Assembly: GCF_001708445.1 (NCBI RefSeq)
Contig: NZ_CP015637.1
Coordinates: 4,279,001 to 4,343,000 of the forward strand
From: Pseudomonas fluorescens
Lineage (GTDB): Bacteria > Pseudomonadota > Gammaproteobacteria > Pseudomonadales > Pseudomonadaceae
DNA length: 64,000 nt
Direction of reading: 5' to 3'
The notes under the pieces are model-generated. The model saw only the letters and a list, made by a program, of their open reading frames with translations. It made no database searches and was not told where the DNA came from. The stretch's first letter is position 1; the number at the start of each line of letters is the position of its first letter. A program made the position numbers and the translations under genes. Positions 43,931 to 53,370 of the stretch are shown here, piece by piece.

Positions 43931-45133
43931 TCAGGCGAGCGTGCAGCCCGTGGCGTCCACCGGCGGGAACGACTGGCCGGCGCTGAGTACCTTGGCCAGG
44001 TCATCCTTGTCGGCCATCTCGCCAGCGGCCTTGCCAACCAGCAGGTAGTAATCCTTGATCACCTGGTGGTCGCCGGCGCGGATCGACTCCTTGCCGGTCG
44101 GGCCTTCGAAGCTCAGGCCCTGCATGGCCTTGGCCACGGTCGGCCCGTCGAAGCTGCCGGTGGAAACAATGGTGTCGAGCATGACCTTGGTGCTGATGTA
44201 GTCGGCGGCCAGCGGGTAGGTGGGGTTGATGCCGTACTTGGCCTGGGTCAGCTTGACCAGTTCGCGGTTGAGCGGGGTATCGACCTGGTGCCAGTACTGC
44301 GCGCCGAGGTACACGCCTTCCAGCACGTCGCTGCCCAGCTCCTGGAACTGGTCGAGGCCGGCGGACCACACCAGCAGGATTTTCATGCGTTCCTTGATGC
44401 CGAAGTTCACCGCCTGGCGCAGGGTGTTGGACGACTGGCTGCCGAAGTTGAGCAGCACCAGCACGTCGGGCTTGGTCGAGATGGCGTTGGTCAGGTAGCC
44501 GGAGAATTCCTGCTCCTGCAACGAGTGATAGCTGTTGCCGACATGTTCCAGGCCGTGCTCCTTGAGCACGTTTTTGGCGCCTTCGAGCAACGCTTCACCG
44601 AACACGTACTGTGGGGTGATGGTGTACCAGCGCTTGGCGTCCGGCAGCAACTTGATCAACGGCACCAGGGTTTCGCGGATCGCGCCGTAGGTGGGCGCCG
44701 ACCAGCGGAACGTGGCGGCGTTGCAGTCCTTGCCGGTGACCTCATCGGCGCCCACCGGTGTCATGAACACGCCGCCGGCCTTGTCGACTTCCTTGGCCAC
44801 CGCCAGGGCCGACGATGACAGCGTACAGCCCTGGAAGAACCGCGCGCCGTCCTGCTGGATGGCTTCCTGGACCTTGCGCACGGCCTTGCCGGCGTTGCCT
44901 TCGGTATCGATGACTTTGTAGTTCAGCGGGCGGCCGAGGATTTCGCGATGTTGTTCCACCGCCAGGCGCGAACCCATGTCGGCAAATTTGCCATAGCTGG
45001 CAAAGGCGCCAGACATGGACTTGAGGCCGTAAAAGGTAAAGGGCTCGGCGGCAAATGCCGAACGCACACTCAGCGGGAGGCTGAGGGCGGCGGCTGCGGT
45101 GAGGCTGGCTTTCAATAACGTACGACGCTGCAT
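43931..45133 (-). CDS. Branched-chain-type ABC transporter substrate-binding protein with twin-arginine signal
   Basis: The 400-residue receptor has a signal sequence MQRRTLLKASLTAAAALS that looks like a Tat signal (RRTLLKA followed by a moderate hydrophobic stretch). The mature part has the type I fold (GLKSMSGAFASYGKFADMG, LVLLNFGSQSSNTLRQ, LPLAADYISTKV in part). Relatives bind branched-chain amino acids, amides or urea. The adjacent amidase and carbamoyl-type hydrolase suggest an amide or ureido compound. It heads the transport operon. Confidence 0.87.
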   Translation of the reverse strand: MQRRTLLKASLTAAAALSLPLSVRSAFAAEPFTFYGLKSMSGAFASYGKFADMGSRLAVEQHREILGRPLNYKVIDTEGNAGKAVRKVQEAIQQDGARFFQGCTLSSSALAVAKEVDKAGGVFMTPVGADEVTGKDCNAATFRWSAPTYGAIRETLVPLIKLLPDAKRWYTITPQYVFGEALLEGAKNVLKEHGLEHVGNSYHSLQEQEFSGYLTNAISTKPDVLVLLNFGSQSSNTLRQAVNFGIKERMKILLVWSAGLDQFQELGSDVLEGVYLGAQYWHQVDTPLNRELVKLTQAKYGINPTYPLAADYISTKVMLDTIVSTGSFDGPTVAKAMQGLSFEGPTGKESIRAGDHQVIKDYYLLVGKAAGEMADKDDLAKVLSAGQSFPPVDATGCTLA

Positions 45134-45266
45134 GGGGTGACTCCCTGGTTTAGTTATTGGCAGGAGTAGCAATGGCGATACGGTGGAGCAGGGCCTGTGG
45201 GCAGGCCTGTTATTGGGGCGACGCGGTAGCTGGGTTGGAACAGGGTCAAACGCTGGGAGGAGGGTC

Positions 45267-46034
45267 TTAAGAGTGATCGAACTCCAGTAGAAAATGCGGG
45301 CTGACCTGGCCTTCGAGGGCGGTCATATGGTGTTCGGCGTCGCACATGTGTTCATGCATCAGGCTGCGTACCGCGCCTTCGTCGCCGGCACGAAAGGCGC
45401 TCAGCAGCTGCTTGTGATAGTCGAGGTTGGCCGCGTCGAACTGTTTGCGCTTGGGCTTGTAGGCTTTTTTCAGCACCACCAGGTCGCGCAGCAGGTCGTT
45501 GAGAAACTGCGCCATGAAGCTCAGCAACGGGTTAGGGCAGGCCTTGGCCAGCAGGTTATGGAACTCCAGTTCCGCCAGGCGCTGTTCGCGCTGGCCGGCT
45601 TCGCTGTCTTCCGGAGCGCTGCAAAAATCCACGTTGTCCTGCAGGGCCTGGTAATCGGCTTCACTCAGGCGCCCGAGTACCGACACTGCCAGTTCCACCT
45701 CGATCACCTTGCGCAGTTGATACACCTGCTCGCCGTCCAGGTGCTGGAAGTGCAGGTAATTGCGCAAGGCGCGGCTGGCCGGTTCAGTGCCGGCCTGGTT
45801 CAGATACGCCCCGCCACTGGGGCCGGTGCGCGTACTCACCAGGCCCTCGACCTCCAGCGCCTTGAGCGCCTCACGGGCCGAGCCCTTGGAGCATTGGAAG
45901 CTTTCCATCAGCTCGCGCTCGGTGGGCAGGCGGTCGCCGGGCTTCAGCGCATCGGTGACGATGGAGCGCTTGACCGACTCGACAATCACATCGGACAGCT
46001 TCTGGCGTTTGCGGCGTAGCGGGCGAGTCAGCAT
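45267..46034 (-). CDS. GntR-family transcriptional regulator (FadR subfamily)
   Basis: The 255-residue protein has an N-terminal winged helix (PGDRLPTERELMESFQCSKGSAREALKALEVEGLVSTRTGPSGG in parts) and an FCD sensor domain with metal-binding Asp/His residues (LEFHNLLAKACPNP, DYHKQLLSAFRAGD, MHEHMCDAEHHM). It lies 133 bp upstream of the ABC operon in the same direction, and is the probable controller of amide uptake. Its own upstream region holds an ATTTATC inverted repeat. Confidence 0.9.
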   Translation of the reverse strand: MLTRPLRRKRQKLSDVIVESVKRSIVTDALKPGDRLPTERELMESFQCSKGSAREALKALEVEGLVSTRTGPSGGAYLNQAGTEPASRALRNYLHFQHLDGEQVYQLRKVIEVELAVSVLGRLSEADYQALQDNVDFCSAPEDSEAGQREQRLAELEFHNLLAKACPNPLLSFMAQFLNDLLRDLVVLKKAYKPKRKQFDAANLDYHKQLLSAFRAGDEGAVRSLMHEHMCDAEHHMTALEGQVSPHFLLEFDHS

Positions 46035-46041
46035 GGGTTCG

Positions 46042-46066
46042 ATTTATCGTATTAATGCGGATAAAT
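46042..46066. promoter_or_regulatory. Inverted repeat upstream of the GntR gene
   Basis: ATTTATC and GATAAAT, perfect 7-bp arms 11 bases apart, start 8 bp upstream of the regulator start. The position fits autoregulation. No copy is seen before the ABC operon. Confidence 0.42.
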
Positions 46067-46149
46067 AGCACTTAATAACGATTGGGCCGGGGCGTCAACG
46101 CGAGGTGTCGTTTCTGGTGCGAAGGGGTCGCAAACGGGTGCGGGGAAGC

Positions 46150-47769
46150 TCACTGCAAGGTGGCATCGGTGCACACCGTCGAACGGGGTGGCTTGGTGCC
46201 GTGCATCAGGTAGTCCCCGACCCAGCGGTTCACGCAGGCACTCACGCCGCTGAACGAAACCCCGTGGACATAGGCGTCCTTGAGCTGCACGCGACTGGCC
46301 GGGAAGGTGCGTTCAAAGGCCCAGGCGGCACCAGTGGACGGGGCATGGTCGTCGAATTCGGCTTGCACCATCAGCAGGCTGTCGAGCTGTGCCAGTGCCT
46401 TGTGCGGCAGCGGGGCGGCGGTTTTGCGTGGCCAGGTCGTGCATTGGCGAGCTTCGAGGGCACTGCCGGCGACGGGGTGCTTGGCGAGGGATTCGGACTC
46501 TTTCTGCTGCCACTGTTCTTCGCTGGAGTAGACCGAGTCATTGCACAGGATGGCGGTTTTTACCGAGTCGGCAGCCGACATGCGCAGCGGCCCCGGCTTC
46601 GGCACATTGGCCTGCAGCGGTTCGCGCACGCGCTGCAGCAGCAGGCTGAACATTGCCTTGGCCCGCTGTTCGATCTCGGCGTCGGGGCTGAATAGATACG
46701 CGCGTGCCCGAGCCTCCAGCGTCAGGTCATCGCTGTCGGGGGCTTCCCGCAGCCAGCGGCTGAGCACGTGGGCCCCCATCAAACCGGCGGGGTCGCTGTA
46801 GTAGCGGTTGTTGGAGCGCAGGGCCGTGCGCACACTGGGCAGCAGTTCCATGAAGACCCTGCGCACCGCCACCGGTGAATCGCCCAATTGGTAGAGCCCT
46901 GGGTAAAGGGCGGCGGGGGTGGCGACGAAGCGATCGAAGATTTTTTCCTTTTCGCTGGCCACGATAAAACTGGCGTGCTCGAAGGTGGACGTCCAGTTCA
47001 GGTTCGAGTCGAGCACCATGCGCCCGACATGGGCCGGGAACAGGCCGCCGTACCAGGCGCCGAGCCAGGTGCCGTAGGCGTTACCCAGGTAGTTGAAGCG
47101 CAGTTCGCCCAGTTGCTTGCGTACAAACTCCAGGTCGCGGGCCGTCTGCTCGGTGGTGATGTAGGGCGTCAGCGGATGGCTGGCGCAGGCTTGGGCGATC
47201 AACCGCGCGTTGTGGCGCACAGCGGCCAGGTTGGCCTCGCTGCGGTCTTCGCTGATGTCCCCTTGCGGCACGATCTTGCGCTCGGACTGACACTCCAGGC
47301 GCGACCCTGGCAGGCTGCCCAGGCCCCGAGGGGTGACTTCGACCACATCATAGGTGTCGGCCAGCTCGCGGTAGGTATCGCCCCAGTCGGGTTGCCGGGC
47401 GTAATGCTTCCACACCGTCGCCAGGTGCACGGCGAAGGCGCCGCCCGCATCGAGCCCCGGCCCGCCAGGGTTGGCAAACAGCGCGCCCTGGCGAGACAGC
47501 GGTTGCTTGGCGCCGACGCGCGTGATGTCAAAACTGATGCTGCCGCGCTCAGGGGCGGCGTGGTCGAGGGGCGCGGTGACGATGCCGCATTGGGTGCGTT
47601 CGATGACCTCCGGGTCCAGGCGCTCAAGCGCGGGCTGCGGGCAGTCGAGAAACCATTCGATACCGAAGGCGGAGGGCTGCGCCTGGGTGTGGCCGACGGA
47701 GGGTATGAGGGTGGCCATCAGGACCAGGCAACGGAAGGTGATGGCGCTGGCAGTGGTCAGGGATTTCAT
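46150..47769 (-). CDS. Secreted alpha/beta hydrolase (tripeptidyl-aminopeptidase-like) with altered nucleophile
   Basis: The 539-residue protein has a signal peptide (CLVLMATLIPSVGHTQA) and the fold of TAP-type hydrolases: oxyanion segment ANPGGPGLDAGG at 99-110, the nucleophile elbow, a cap, and a C-terminal domain with Asp (AEFDDHAPSTG) and His (AYVHGVSF). At the elbow it reads G-N-A231-Y-G, where the catalytic Ser is expected (GxSxG); the codon is GCC, one base from TCC. Enzyme activity by the normal mechanism is therefore unlikely. It lies between the GntR gene and opmQ and has a hairpin over its start. Confidence 0.85.
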   Translation of the reverse strand: MKSLTTASAITFRCLVLMATLIPSVGHTQAQPSAFGIEWFLDCPQPALERLDPEVIERTQCGIVTAPLDHAAPERGSISFDITRVGAKQPLSRQGALFANPGGPGLDAGGAFAVHLATVWKHYARQPDWGDTYRELADTYDVVEVTPRGLGSLPGSRLECQSERKIVPQGDISEDRSEANLAAVRHNARLIAQACASHPLTPYITTEQTARDLEFVRKQLGELRFNYLGNAYGTWLGAWYGGLFPAHVGRMVLDSNLNWTSTFEHASFIVASEKEKIFDRFVATPAALYPGLYQLGDSPVAVRRVFMELLPSVRTALRSNNRYYSDPAGLMGAHVLSRWLREAPDSDDLTLEARARAYLFSPDAEIEQRAKAMFSLLLQRVREPLQANVPKPGPLRMSAADSVKTAILCNDSVYSSEEQWQQKESESLAKHPVAGSALEARQCTTWPRKTAAPLPHKALAQLDSLLMVQAEFDDHAPSTGAAWAFERTFPASRVQLKDAYVHGVSFSGVSACVNRWVGDYLMHGTKPPRSTVCTDATLQ

Positions 47770-47771
47770 CT

Positions 47772-47816
47772 GCGGTCCTGGTCAGTCGGGAGAGTGACTT
47801 TTTTACCAAGGACCGC
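47772..47816 (-). other. Hairpin over the start of the alpha/beta hydrolase
   Basis: GCGGTCCTGGT and ACCAAGGACCGC pair in an 11-bp stem with one bulge and a 22-base loop. On the minus strand the arm next to the start codon contains AGGA, the likely ribosome-binding site. It may act as a translational switch or as a terminator for the opmQ side. Confidence 0.4.
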
Positions 47817-47870
47817 ACGCTTAAAAATGTAGGAGGAAAAAACAGCGCGTGTATGAAATGCGAATTTTGT

Positions 47871-49286
47871 TTATCGGATGTCGGAGTGCCAGCCGCCCCC
47901 CAACGCTTTGTACAGCGCAATACTGGCCTGCAGGCGTGACAGCCGCAGTTGTACGTCCAGGTCCTGGGCCGTGTACAGGGTGCGCTGGGTTTCCAGCACC
48001 GTGAGCAGGTCTTCGGCGCCCGCCTGGTAACGGCTTTCGGCGATCTGGAAGGCGGTCTGCGCCTGTTGCAGCTCTTCGCGTTGCCATTGGCGTTGCTGGT
48101 CCAGGCGCGTGATGCTGCTGAGGGTTTTTTCCACATCGGCAAAGCCGTTGATGATTGCGCCGCGATAGGTTTGCAGCAGTTCATCCTGGCGCGCGCGGGC
48201 CTTGTCGCGTTCAGCCCTTAAACGGCCGTGGTTGAAAATCGGCCCGACCAGCCCGGCGGTCAGCGTGTAGTACGGGCTGCGCAGCATATCCGCGGCCTTG
48301 TAGGCGTCTGAGCCGAGCGTAGCGCCAAGGGTCACCTTGGGCAGCAAGGCCGCGCGGGCGATGGCCACATTGGCTTGCGCGGCGGCCAATTCGGCCTCGG
48401 CCTTGGCCAGGTCGGGGCGACGGCTCAGCAATTGGCTGGGCACACCCGCACCGATACTCGGCCAGGTCAGCGTCGCGAAAGACTCTGTGCCCAGGTCCAG
48501 GGCTTGCACGGGTTGGCCAAGCAGGGTCGCGAGGGTGATGCGCGACTCTTCGGCGACTTGCTGGATCAGCGGCAGTTGCCGTTGCTGGCTGGCGACCAGG
48601 CTTTTCTGTTGCGCCAGCTCCAGGGCGGTGGCAGAGCCGGCGTCGTAGCGAGTCTGCACCAGGGCCAGCACGTTGCGCGCATTGGCCAGGTTCAGCTCGG
48701 CGATCTGCTCGCGTTGGCGGGCGGCGAGGGTCTGGGCATAACGGTCGGCGACGTTGCCGAGCAGGGTCAATTCCACTGTGGCCTGGTCCGACTCGCTCGC
48801 GCGCAGGCTGTACAGCGCGCTGTCCCGGGCGGCGGCGCGGCCTCCCCAGAAGTCCACTTCATAACTGGCGGTGAAATTGGCGCCGAAGTTCTCCACGGTA
48901 TCGTCGCTTTGCGAGGCATCCAGGTCCGGCCCACCCTGGCCGCGCAACAATTTCTGGCGGCTGGTGGTGAGGTTCAGATTCACCTCGGGCAGCAGCGGCG
49001 CACCGGCAATCACCGCCGTCGCCTGGGCCTGGCGCACCCGTGCCATGGCGGCGGCGACGTCGAAACTGTCACGCCGGGCCTGGTCGATCAGGCGGTTGAG
49101 TTGCGGGCTGCCAAACTGGGTCCACCAGCGTTGGTCGATGGCCTGGGCGGCGTTTCGCTCGGCGTATTGCCAGGCAGCCGGTGCTGCGATACCGCTGTCC
49201 ACGGCGGGGGCAGGGCCGGTGCAGGCGTTGAGCAACAGGCACAGGCTGATGACTGACACGTGCGGCAGGGGGGAGGGTTTATTCAC
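47871..49286 (-). CDS. opmQ: Outer-membrane efflux lipoprotein OpmQ (OprM/NodT family)
   Basis: The 471-residue channel subunit has a lipoprotein signal with lipobox LLLNAC and two copies of the OEP domain (about 60-260 and 280-465) with long coiled helices. It works with PvdR and PvdT to form the PvdRT-OpmQ pump, which in P. aeruginosa secretes or recycles pyoverdine and expels other compounds. The gene overlaps pvdT by 8 bp and ends the operon. Name by order and family. Confidence 0.9.
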   Translation of the reverse strand: MNKPSPLPHVSVISLCLLLNACTGPAPAVDSGIAAPAAWQYAERNAAQAIDQRWWTQFGSPQLNRLIDQARRDSFDVAAAMARVRQAQATAVIAGAPLLPEVNLNLTTSRQKLLRGQGGPDLDASQSDDTVENFGANFTASYEVDFWGGRAAARDSALYSLRASESDQATVELTLLGNVADRYAQTLAARQREQIAELNLANARNVLALVQTRYDAGSATALELAQQKSLVASQQRQLPLIQQVAEESRITLATLLGQPVQALDLGTESFATLTWPSIGAGVPSQLLSRRPDLAKAEAELAAAQANVAIARAALLPKVTLGATLGSDAYKAADMLRSPYYTLTAGLVGPIFNHGRLRAERDKARARQDELLQTYRGAIINGFADVEKTLSSITRLDQQRQWQREELQQAQTAFQIAESRYQAGAEDLLTVLETQRTLYTAQDLDVQLRLSRLQASIALYKALGGGWHSDIR

Positions 49287-51252
49287 TGGTCAATGCCTTA
49301 ACCGGATCGAGCCGGGCAGCTTTACGGGCCGGCATAAAGCCGAAGACGACGCCGGTGACCAGCGCACAGCCAAATGCGCCGAGCACCGCCACCAGGGAAA
49401 ACTGCACCGCGACCTGGGCCAGCAGCAACAGGCCGCCCACCAGCAGTGCCAGGGCGATACCACATAAGCCGCCGACCACCGAGAGCATCACCGCTTCGGT
49501 GAGGAACTGACGCAGGATGTCGCGCTGGCGTGCGCCGGTGGCCATGCGGATGCCGATTTCGCGGGTGCGCTCGCGCACCGTCATCAACATGATGTTCATC
49601 ACGCCGATGCCGCCCACCAACAGGGAAATCGCCGCAATCGAACCGAGCATCAGCGACAGGGTGTTCTGGGTGTGGGCTTCGGCCTGGATCATCGCGGCGT
49701 TGTTGGTCAGTTCATAGTCGCGCTTGCCGTTGTGCAGTTTCTGCATCAATTGGTCGATGGCCACTTCGGCGTCATGCACCTTGCGCGCATCGGCGGCGGC
49801 AATCACCACGTATTCGGGGTTGTAGCTGCCGAACAGGCGCACGCTGGCGGCGCTATAGGGAATCGCGATGCGGTCGTCACTGTCCTTGTTTCCGGAGGTG
49901 GCGCCTTTTTCCGCCAGCACGCCGACCACCTGGAATGGCACGTTTTCGATCAGGATGTACTGCCCGATCGGATTGACCTGGCCCTTGAACAGCTTTTCGC
50001 GGATGCGATGGCCGATCACCGCCACGGTGGCGGCGGCCTGTTCGTCGGCGGCGGTGAAGTAGCTGCCCTCGACCACGGGCCAGTTGAAGATCTCCGGGAA
50101 ATTGGTGTCGTTGCCGCCCACATAAGCCATGTAGTCGACGTTGCCGTAACGCACCCCAGCCTCGGTGCCGTTGACCGGCATGATGCGCTTGACCTGGGGC
50201 AGGCTGGCCAGGGCCGCGACGTCGTTGAGGGTCACGATCCCCAGCGGTGTGCGTGGGTTGGGTGACGAGCCGCTCAGATACAGAATGTTGGAACCGAACG
50301 CGCCCATCTGCGCCATGACCTGGCGCTTGCTGCCTTCGCCGACCGCCAGCATCACCACCACCGAGGCCACGCCGATGATGATGCCGAGCAACGTCAGCGC
50401 GGTGCGGAAGCGGTTGATCCACATCACCCGCCATGCGGCTTGCACCGCGTCCAACAGTTCGGCCTTCCACGCGCCGTTGTGTTCGGCACCGTCGATCAAG
50501 CGTTGGCGCAGGTCCACGGCTTGCAATGCGTCGCGGCTGGCGGTGGCCGCGACGTAATGTTCATCGGCGGCAGAGTCGCTGATGATCAGGCCGTCGCGAA
50601 TCTCGATGATGCGGTTGGCGCGCGCGGCCACTTCGCGATCGTGGGTGATCAGGATCACCACGTGGCCCTGGCTCGCCAGTTCGTCGAGCAAGGCCATGAC
50701 CTCGGCGCCGCTGTGGCTGTCGAGGGCGCCGGTGGGTTCGTCGGCGAGGATGATATGCCCGCCGTTCATCAGTGCGCGGGCAATCGAGACGCGCTGTTGC
50801 TGGCCGCCGGACAGCTGGTGCGGACGGTTGCCGGTGCGCTCGGCCAGGCCCAGGCGCGTGAGCAGGGCGTTGGCGCGGGCGTGGCGTTCGGCGGCGCTGA
50901 GGCCGGCATAGATCGCCGGCATCTCGACGTTTTCCTGGGCCGTGCCCGACGGGATCAGGTGGTAGCCCTGGAACACAAAGCCGAACGCCTCGCGACGCAG
51001 CCAGGCCAGTTCGTCGCTGCCCAGGTGCGCGACGTTTTCCCCGGCGAACAGGTAGTCGCCTGTGCTGGGGCGGTCGAGGCAGCCGAGGATATTCATCAGC
51101 GTGGACTTGCCGGAACCGGAGGCGCCGACGATGGCGACGAACTCCCCGGCATGGATCGACAGGTCGATCCCGCGCAGCACGTCGACCTGCGGGCTATCGC
51201 CGCCGCCGTAGGATTTGCGGATGTGCTTGAGTTCGATCAGGGGCGTGGTCAC
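49279..51252 (-). CDS. pvdT: MacB-type ABC transporter PvdT
   Basis: The 657-residue protein has an N-terminal ATPase (Walker [10 protein letters not shown], signature [10 protein letters not shown], Walker [13 protein letters not shown]), then one membrane span at about 280 ([21 protein letters not shown]), a large periplasmic domain and three C-terminal spans (MFS-like ends [25 protein letters not shown]). The start is a GTG at 51250-51252 with GGGGG before it; a GTG 12 bases upstream would overlap pvdR further. It drives pyoverdine efflux together with PvdR and OpmQ. Confidence 0.9.
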   Translation of the reverse strand: MTTPLIELKHIRKSYGGGDSPQVDVLRGIDLSIHAGEFVAIVGASGSGKSTLMNILGCLDRPSTGDYLFAGENVAHLGSDELAWLRREAFGFVFQGYHLIPSGTAQENVEMPAIYAGLSAAERHARANALLTRLGLAERTGNRPHQLSGGQQQRVSIARALMNGGHIILADEPTGALDSHSGAEVMALLDELASQGHVVILITHDREVAARANRIIEIRDGLIISDSAADEHYVAATASRDALQAVDLRQRLIDGAEHNGAWKAELLDAVQAAWRVMWINRFRTALTLLGIIIGVASVVVMLAVGEGSKRQVMAQMGAFGSNILYLSGSSPNPRTPLGIVTLNDVAALASLPQVKRIMPVNGTEAGVRYGNVDYMAYVGGNDTNFPEIFNWPVVEGSYFTAADEQAAATVAVIGHRIREKLFKGQVNPIGQYILIENVPFQVVGVLAEKGATSGNKDSDDRIAIPYSAASVRLFGSYNPEYVVIAAADARKVHDAEVAIDQLMQKLHNGKRDYELTNNAAMIQAEAHTQNTLSLMLGSIAAISLLVGGIGVMNIMLMTVRERTREIGIRMATGARQRDILRQFLTEAVMLSVVGGLCGIALALLVGGLLLLAQVAVQFSLVAVLGAFGCALVTGVVFGFMPARKAARLDPVKALTSE

Positions 51253-51253
51253 G

Positions 51254-52423
51254 TCAACCCCCACTGCCGTCGAGCGGGCCGATCAGCAGGTGATCGCCTT
51301 CGTTGAGGCCGTCGAGCACCTCGACCCGCAAGCGATCGCTGAGGCCCAGGCGCACTTCGCGCTCCTCGATACGCCCCTTTTTCGTGACCACGCGCGCGAT
51401 CTGCCTGTCGGCGCGCGACGTTCCCTGCAATGCCGCGACGGGCACGGTCAGCGCATCCCGTGCCTGGCCGGCGACAAAGAACACCTGGGTGGTCATTTCA
51501 GCCATCAGCGCGTTGTCGGGGTTATCCACATCCAGCAGCACCGTGTACAGCACAACGCGGCCGGTCCCGTTTTTGCTGGAGCTGGTCGGGCTGCCACTGC
51601 CATGGGTCTCATTCAGCGGTTTGGGTGGAATCGGCAGGATTTGCCGCACGGTGCTGGTCCAGCGGCGGTTGCCGCCGCTCAGGGTGGTGAAATAGGCCGT
51701 CATGCCGGGTTTGACATGGCCGATATCGGCTTCCGAGACTTCAGCCCACACCGTCATCGGCGACAACTTGGCGATGCGCAGGATCAACGGCGTCTGCTGC
51801 TGCGCGTTGAGGGTCTGGCCGACGCGCGCATCCACGGCGACCACGGTGCCGGTCATCGGCGCATAGATGCGCGTATAACCCAACTCGGCTTCGTCACTGC
51901 GCAGGCTGGCCTGGGCCTGGAGAATCTGCGCCTGGAACATCGCGACCCGGGCCTGGGTGGCGCTCAGTTCGGCCTTGGCGGTTTGCACGTCTTCTTCGCG
52001 GGTGGCATTGCCGGCGGCCAGGCGCTGCTGGCGCTGGTACTTCTGCTGCGCCAGTGCGTGCTGGGCCTTCTGCTCCTGCAATTGGGCCTTGAGGTTTTCG
52101 ATGGCGTAGCGGCTGGCGTCGAGCTTGGCCTTTTGCGTCGAAGGGTCGATCTCCACCAGCAACTGGCCTTCCTGGACCTGGTCGCCGGCCTCGACATGGA
52201 TCTTGCGGATCTGCCCGGACGCCTGGGCGCCCACATCCACGTAGCGCCGCGGTTGCAGGGTGCCCAGGGCGGTGACGCTGTTTTCGATATTGCCGCGCGT
52301 GACGGTGACGGTCGTCAGATTGTCGGCGCCCTGGGGCAGCACCTGCCAGGCGGCCACGGCGATGATGGGAAGCAGGCACGCGGCAGCGAGCAGGGCGCGT
52401 CGGGCGGGGCGAGGGCGTTTCAT
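51254..52423 (-). CDS. pvdR: Membrane fusion protein PvdR (MacA-like)
   Basis: The 389-residue protein has one N-terminal membrane segment ([19 protein letters not shown]), lipoyl halves around [26 protein letters not shown] and [23 protein letters not shown], a helical hairpin, and the beta-barrel domain. It links PvdT to OpmQ. An exact PvdS box (TAAAT-N16-CGT on the minus strand) lies 56-79 bp upstream of the start. It is the first gene of the pvdR-pvdT-opmQ operon. Confidence 0.92.
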   Translation of the reverse strand: MKRPRPARRALLAAACLLPIIAVAAWQVLPQGADNLTTVTVTRGNIENSVTALGTLQPRRYVDVGAQASGQIRKIHVEAGDQVQEGQLLVEIDPSTQKAKLDASRYAIENLKAQLQEQKAQHALAQQKYQRQQRLAAGNATREEDVQTAKAELSATQARVAMFQAQILQAQASLRSDEAELGYTRIYAPMTGTVVAVDARVGQTLNAQQQTPLILRIAKLSPMTVWAEVSEADIGHVKPGMTAYFTTLSGGNRRWTSTVRQILPIPPKPLNETHGSGSPTSSSKNGTGRVVLYTVLLDVDNPDNALMAEMTTQVFFVAGQARDALTVPVAALQGTSRADRQIARVVTKKGRIEEREVRLGLSDRLRVEVLDGLNEGDHLLIGPLDGSGG

Positions 52424-52478
52424 GCTTTGGTTCCAGCCAGGGAAGTTCGGGCCGCGATTGCGGGGAGCTGACAGTTAA

Positions 52479-52502
52479 ACGAGGGAATTGCCCGAAGATT
52501 TA
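52479..52502 (-). promoter_or_regulatory. PvdS iron-starvation box upstream of pvdR
   Basis: On the minus strand TAAAT (52498-52502) and CGT (52479-52481) are separated by exactly 16 bases, the consensus of PvdS-dependent promoters. The CGT is 56 bp from the pvdR start. Confidence 0.8.
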
Positions 52503-52575
52503 GGCGGTTACACACGCAAATAGCGCTGTGGCGAGTAAAAAAATCGCCGATGGGTGCAAGACTTCTTTAAAAGTA

Positions 52576-52594
52576 GATGAGAATTACTATAAAT
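52576..52594. promoter_or_regulatory. Fur-like box
   Basis: GATGAGAATTACTATAAAT agrees with TGATAATNATTATCA at 11 of 14 informative positions (52578-52592). It lies 175 bp upstream of fpvI, with a REP in between, and likely gives iron repression of fpvI. Confidence 0.6.
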
Positions 52595-52635
52595 TGCACG
52601 CAGCCAAACTGCCATTACTGAATGGCCTGTATTTG

Positions 52636-52735
52636 TGTAGGAGCGAGCGTGCTCGCGAAGAGCTCAAGGACGCCGCGTTCACTCTGGTTTCCCGCGTTAT
52701 CGTTGACGTACTTCGCGAGCGCGCTCGCTCCTACA
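52636..52735. repeat. REP-like inverted repeat, family B
   Basis: TGTAGGAGCGAGCGTGCTCG and its inverse ending CTCGCTCCTACA enclose a 50-bp centre. It lies within the fpvI leader, between the Fur box and the gene. Confidence 0.85.
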
Positions 52736-52768
52736 GCACCTAATGCCGCCGCCCGTAGGCCGGGAGTC

Positions 52769-53251
52769 ATGTTGGAAAACTACTATCGTGAGCTGGTGTG
52801 TTTCCTCAACGCCAAGCTGGGCAACCGCCAGGTGGCCGAAGATGTGGTGCATGACGCTTATGTGCGGGTGTTGGAGCGCACCAGCGAGACGCCCATCGAC
52901 CAGCCTCGAGCCTTCCTGTACCGCACGGCGTTGAACCTGGTCATCGACGGGCACCGGCGCAATGCGCTGCGCCAGGTCGAGCCGCTGGACGTGCTGGACC
53001 ATGAAGAACGGTTTTCCAGCTACGCGCCCCACACCAGCCATGATCAGGCCCAGCGCCTGGAGTTGCTCGAACGGGCGCTGGCCGAATTACCCGCGCCGTG
53101 CCGCCACAGCTTCCTGCTGCGCAAACTCGAGGGTTTGTCCCATTCGCAAATCGCCGAACGCCTGGGTATTTCACGCAGCCTGGTGGAAAAACACATCGTC
53201 AATGCCATGAAGCACTGCCGGGTCCGGATGCGCGAGTGGGACGCGCACTGA
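52769..53251 (+). CDS. fpvI: ECF sigma factor FpvI (FecI-type)
   Basis: The 160-residue sigma factor has region 2 (AEDVVHDAYVRVLER, RAFLYRTALNLVIDGHRR) and region 4 (LLRKLEGLSHSQIAERLGISRSLVEKHIVNAM). The length and the start LENYYRELV match FpvI, which directs expression of the pyoverdine receptor fpvA. In P. aeruginosa the gene is next to fpvR, which encodes its anti-sigma factor; here no fpvR lies between it and pvdR. The start ATG is at 52769. PvdS itself, longer and different, is not this protein. Confidence 0.85.
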   Translation: MLENYYRELVCFLNAKLGNRQVAEDVVHDAYVRVLERTSETPIDQPRAFLYRTALNLVIDGHRRNALRQVEPLDVLDHEERFSSYAPHTSHDQAQRLELLERALAELPAPCRHSFLLRKLEGLSHSQIAERLGISRSLVEKHIVNAMKHCRVRMREWDAH

Positions 53252-53263
53252 TCGGCGATCGGT

Positions 53264-53287
53264 TAAATTTTATTTCATTGTCCTCGT
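53264..53287 (+). promoter_or_regulatory. PvdS iron-starvation box upstream of pvdA
   Basis: TAAAT (53264-53268) and CGT (53285-53287) are separated by exactly 16 bases. The CGT is 84 bp before the pvdA start. pvdA is a classical PvdS target. Confidence 0.85.
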
Positions 53288-53370
53288 TTCCTATCAACAC
53301 ATGACCTGTTGTGCAGGTCTTGAAGGTATTCCCGCCCCACCGCCACGGGGCTTATCCAGAGGACACTGGA

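Noticed and set aside
52622..52768. Extension of fpvI by 49 residues upstream
   Set aside because: The codons lie in a family B repeat; the ATG at 52769 gives the normal length for FpvI.
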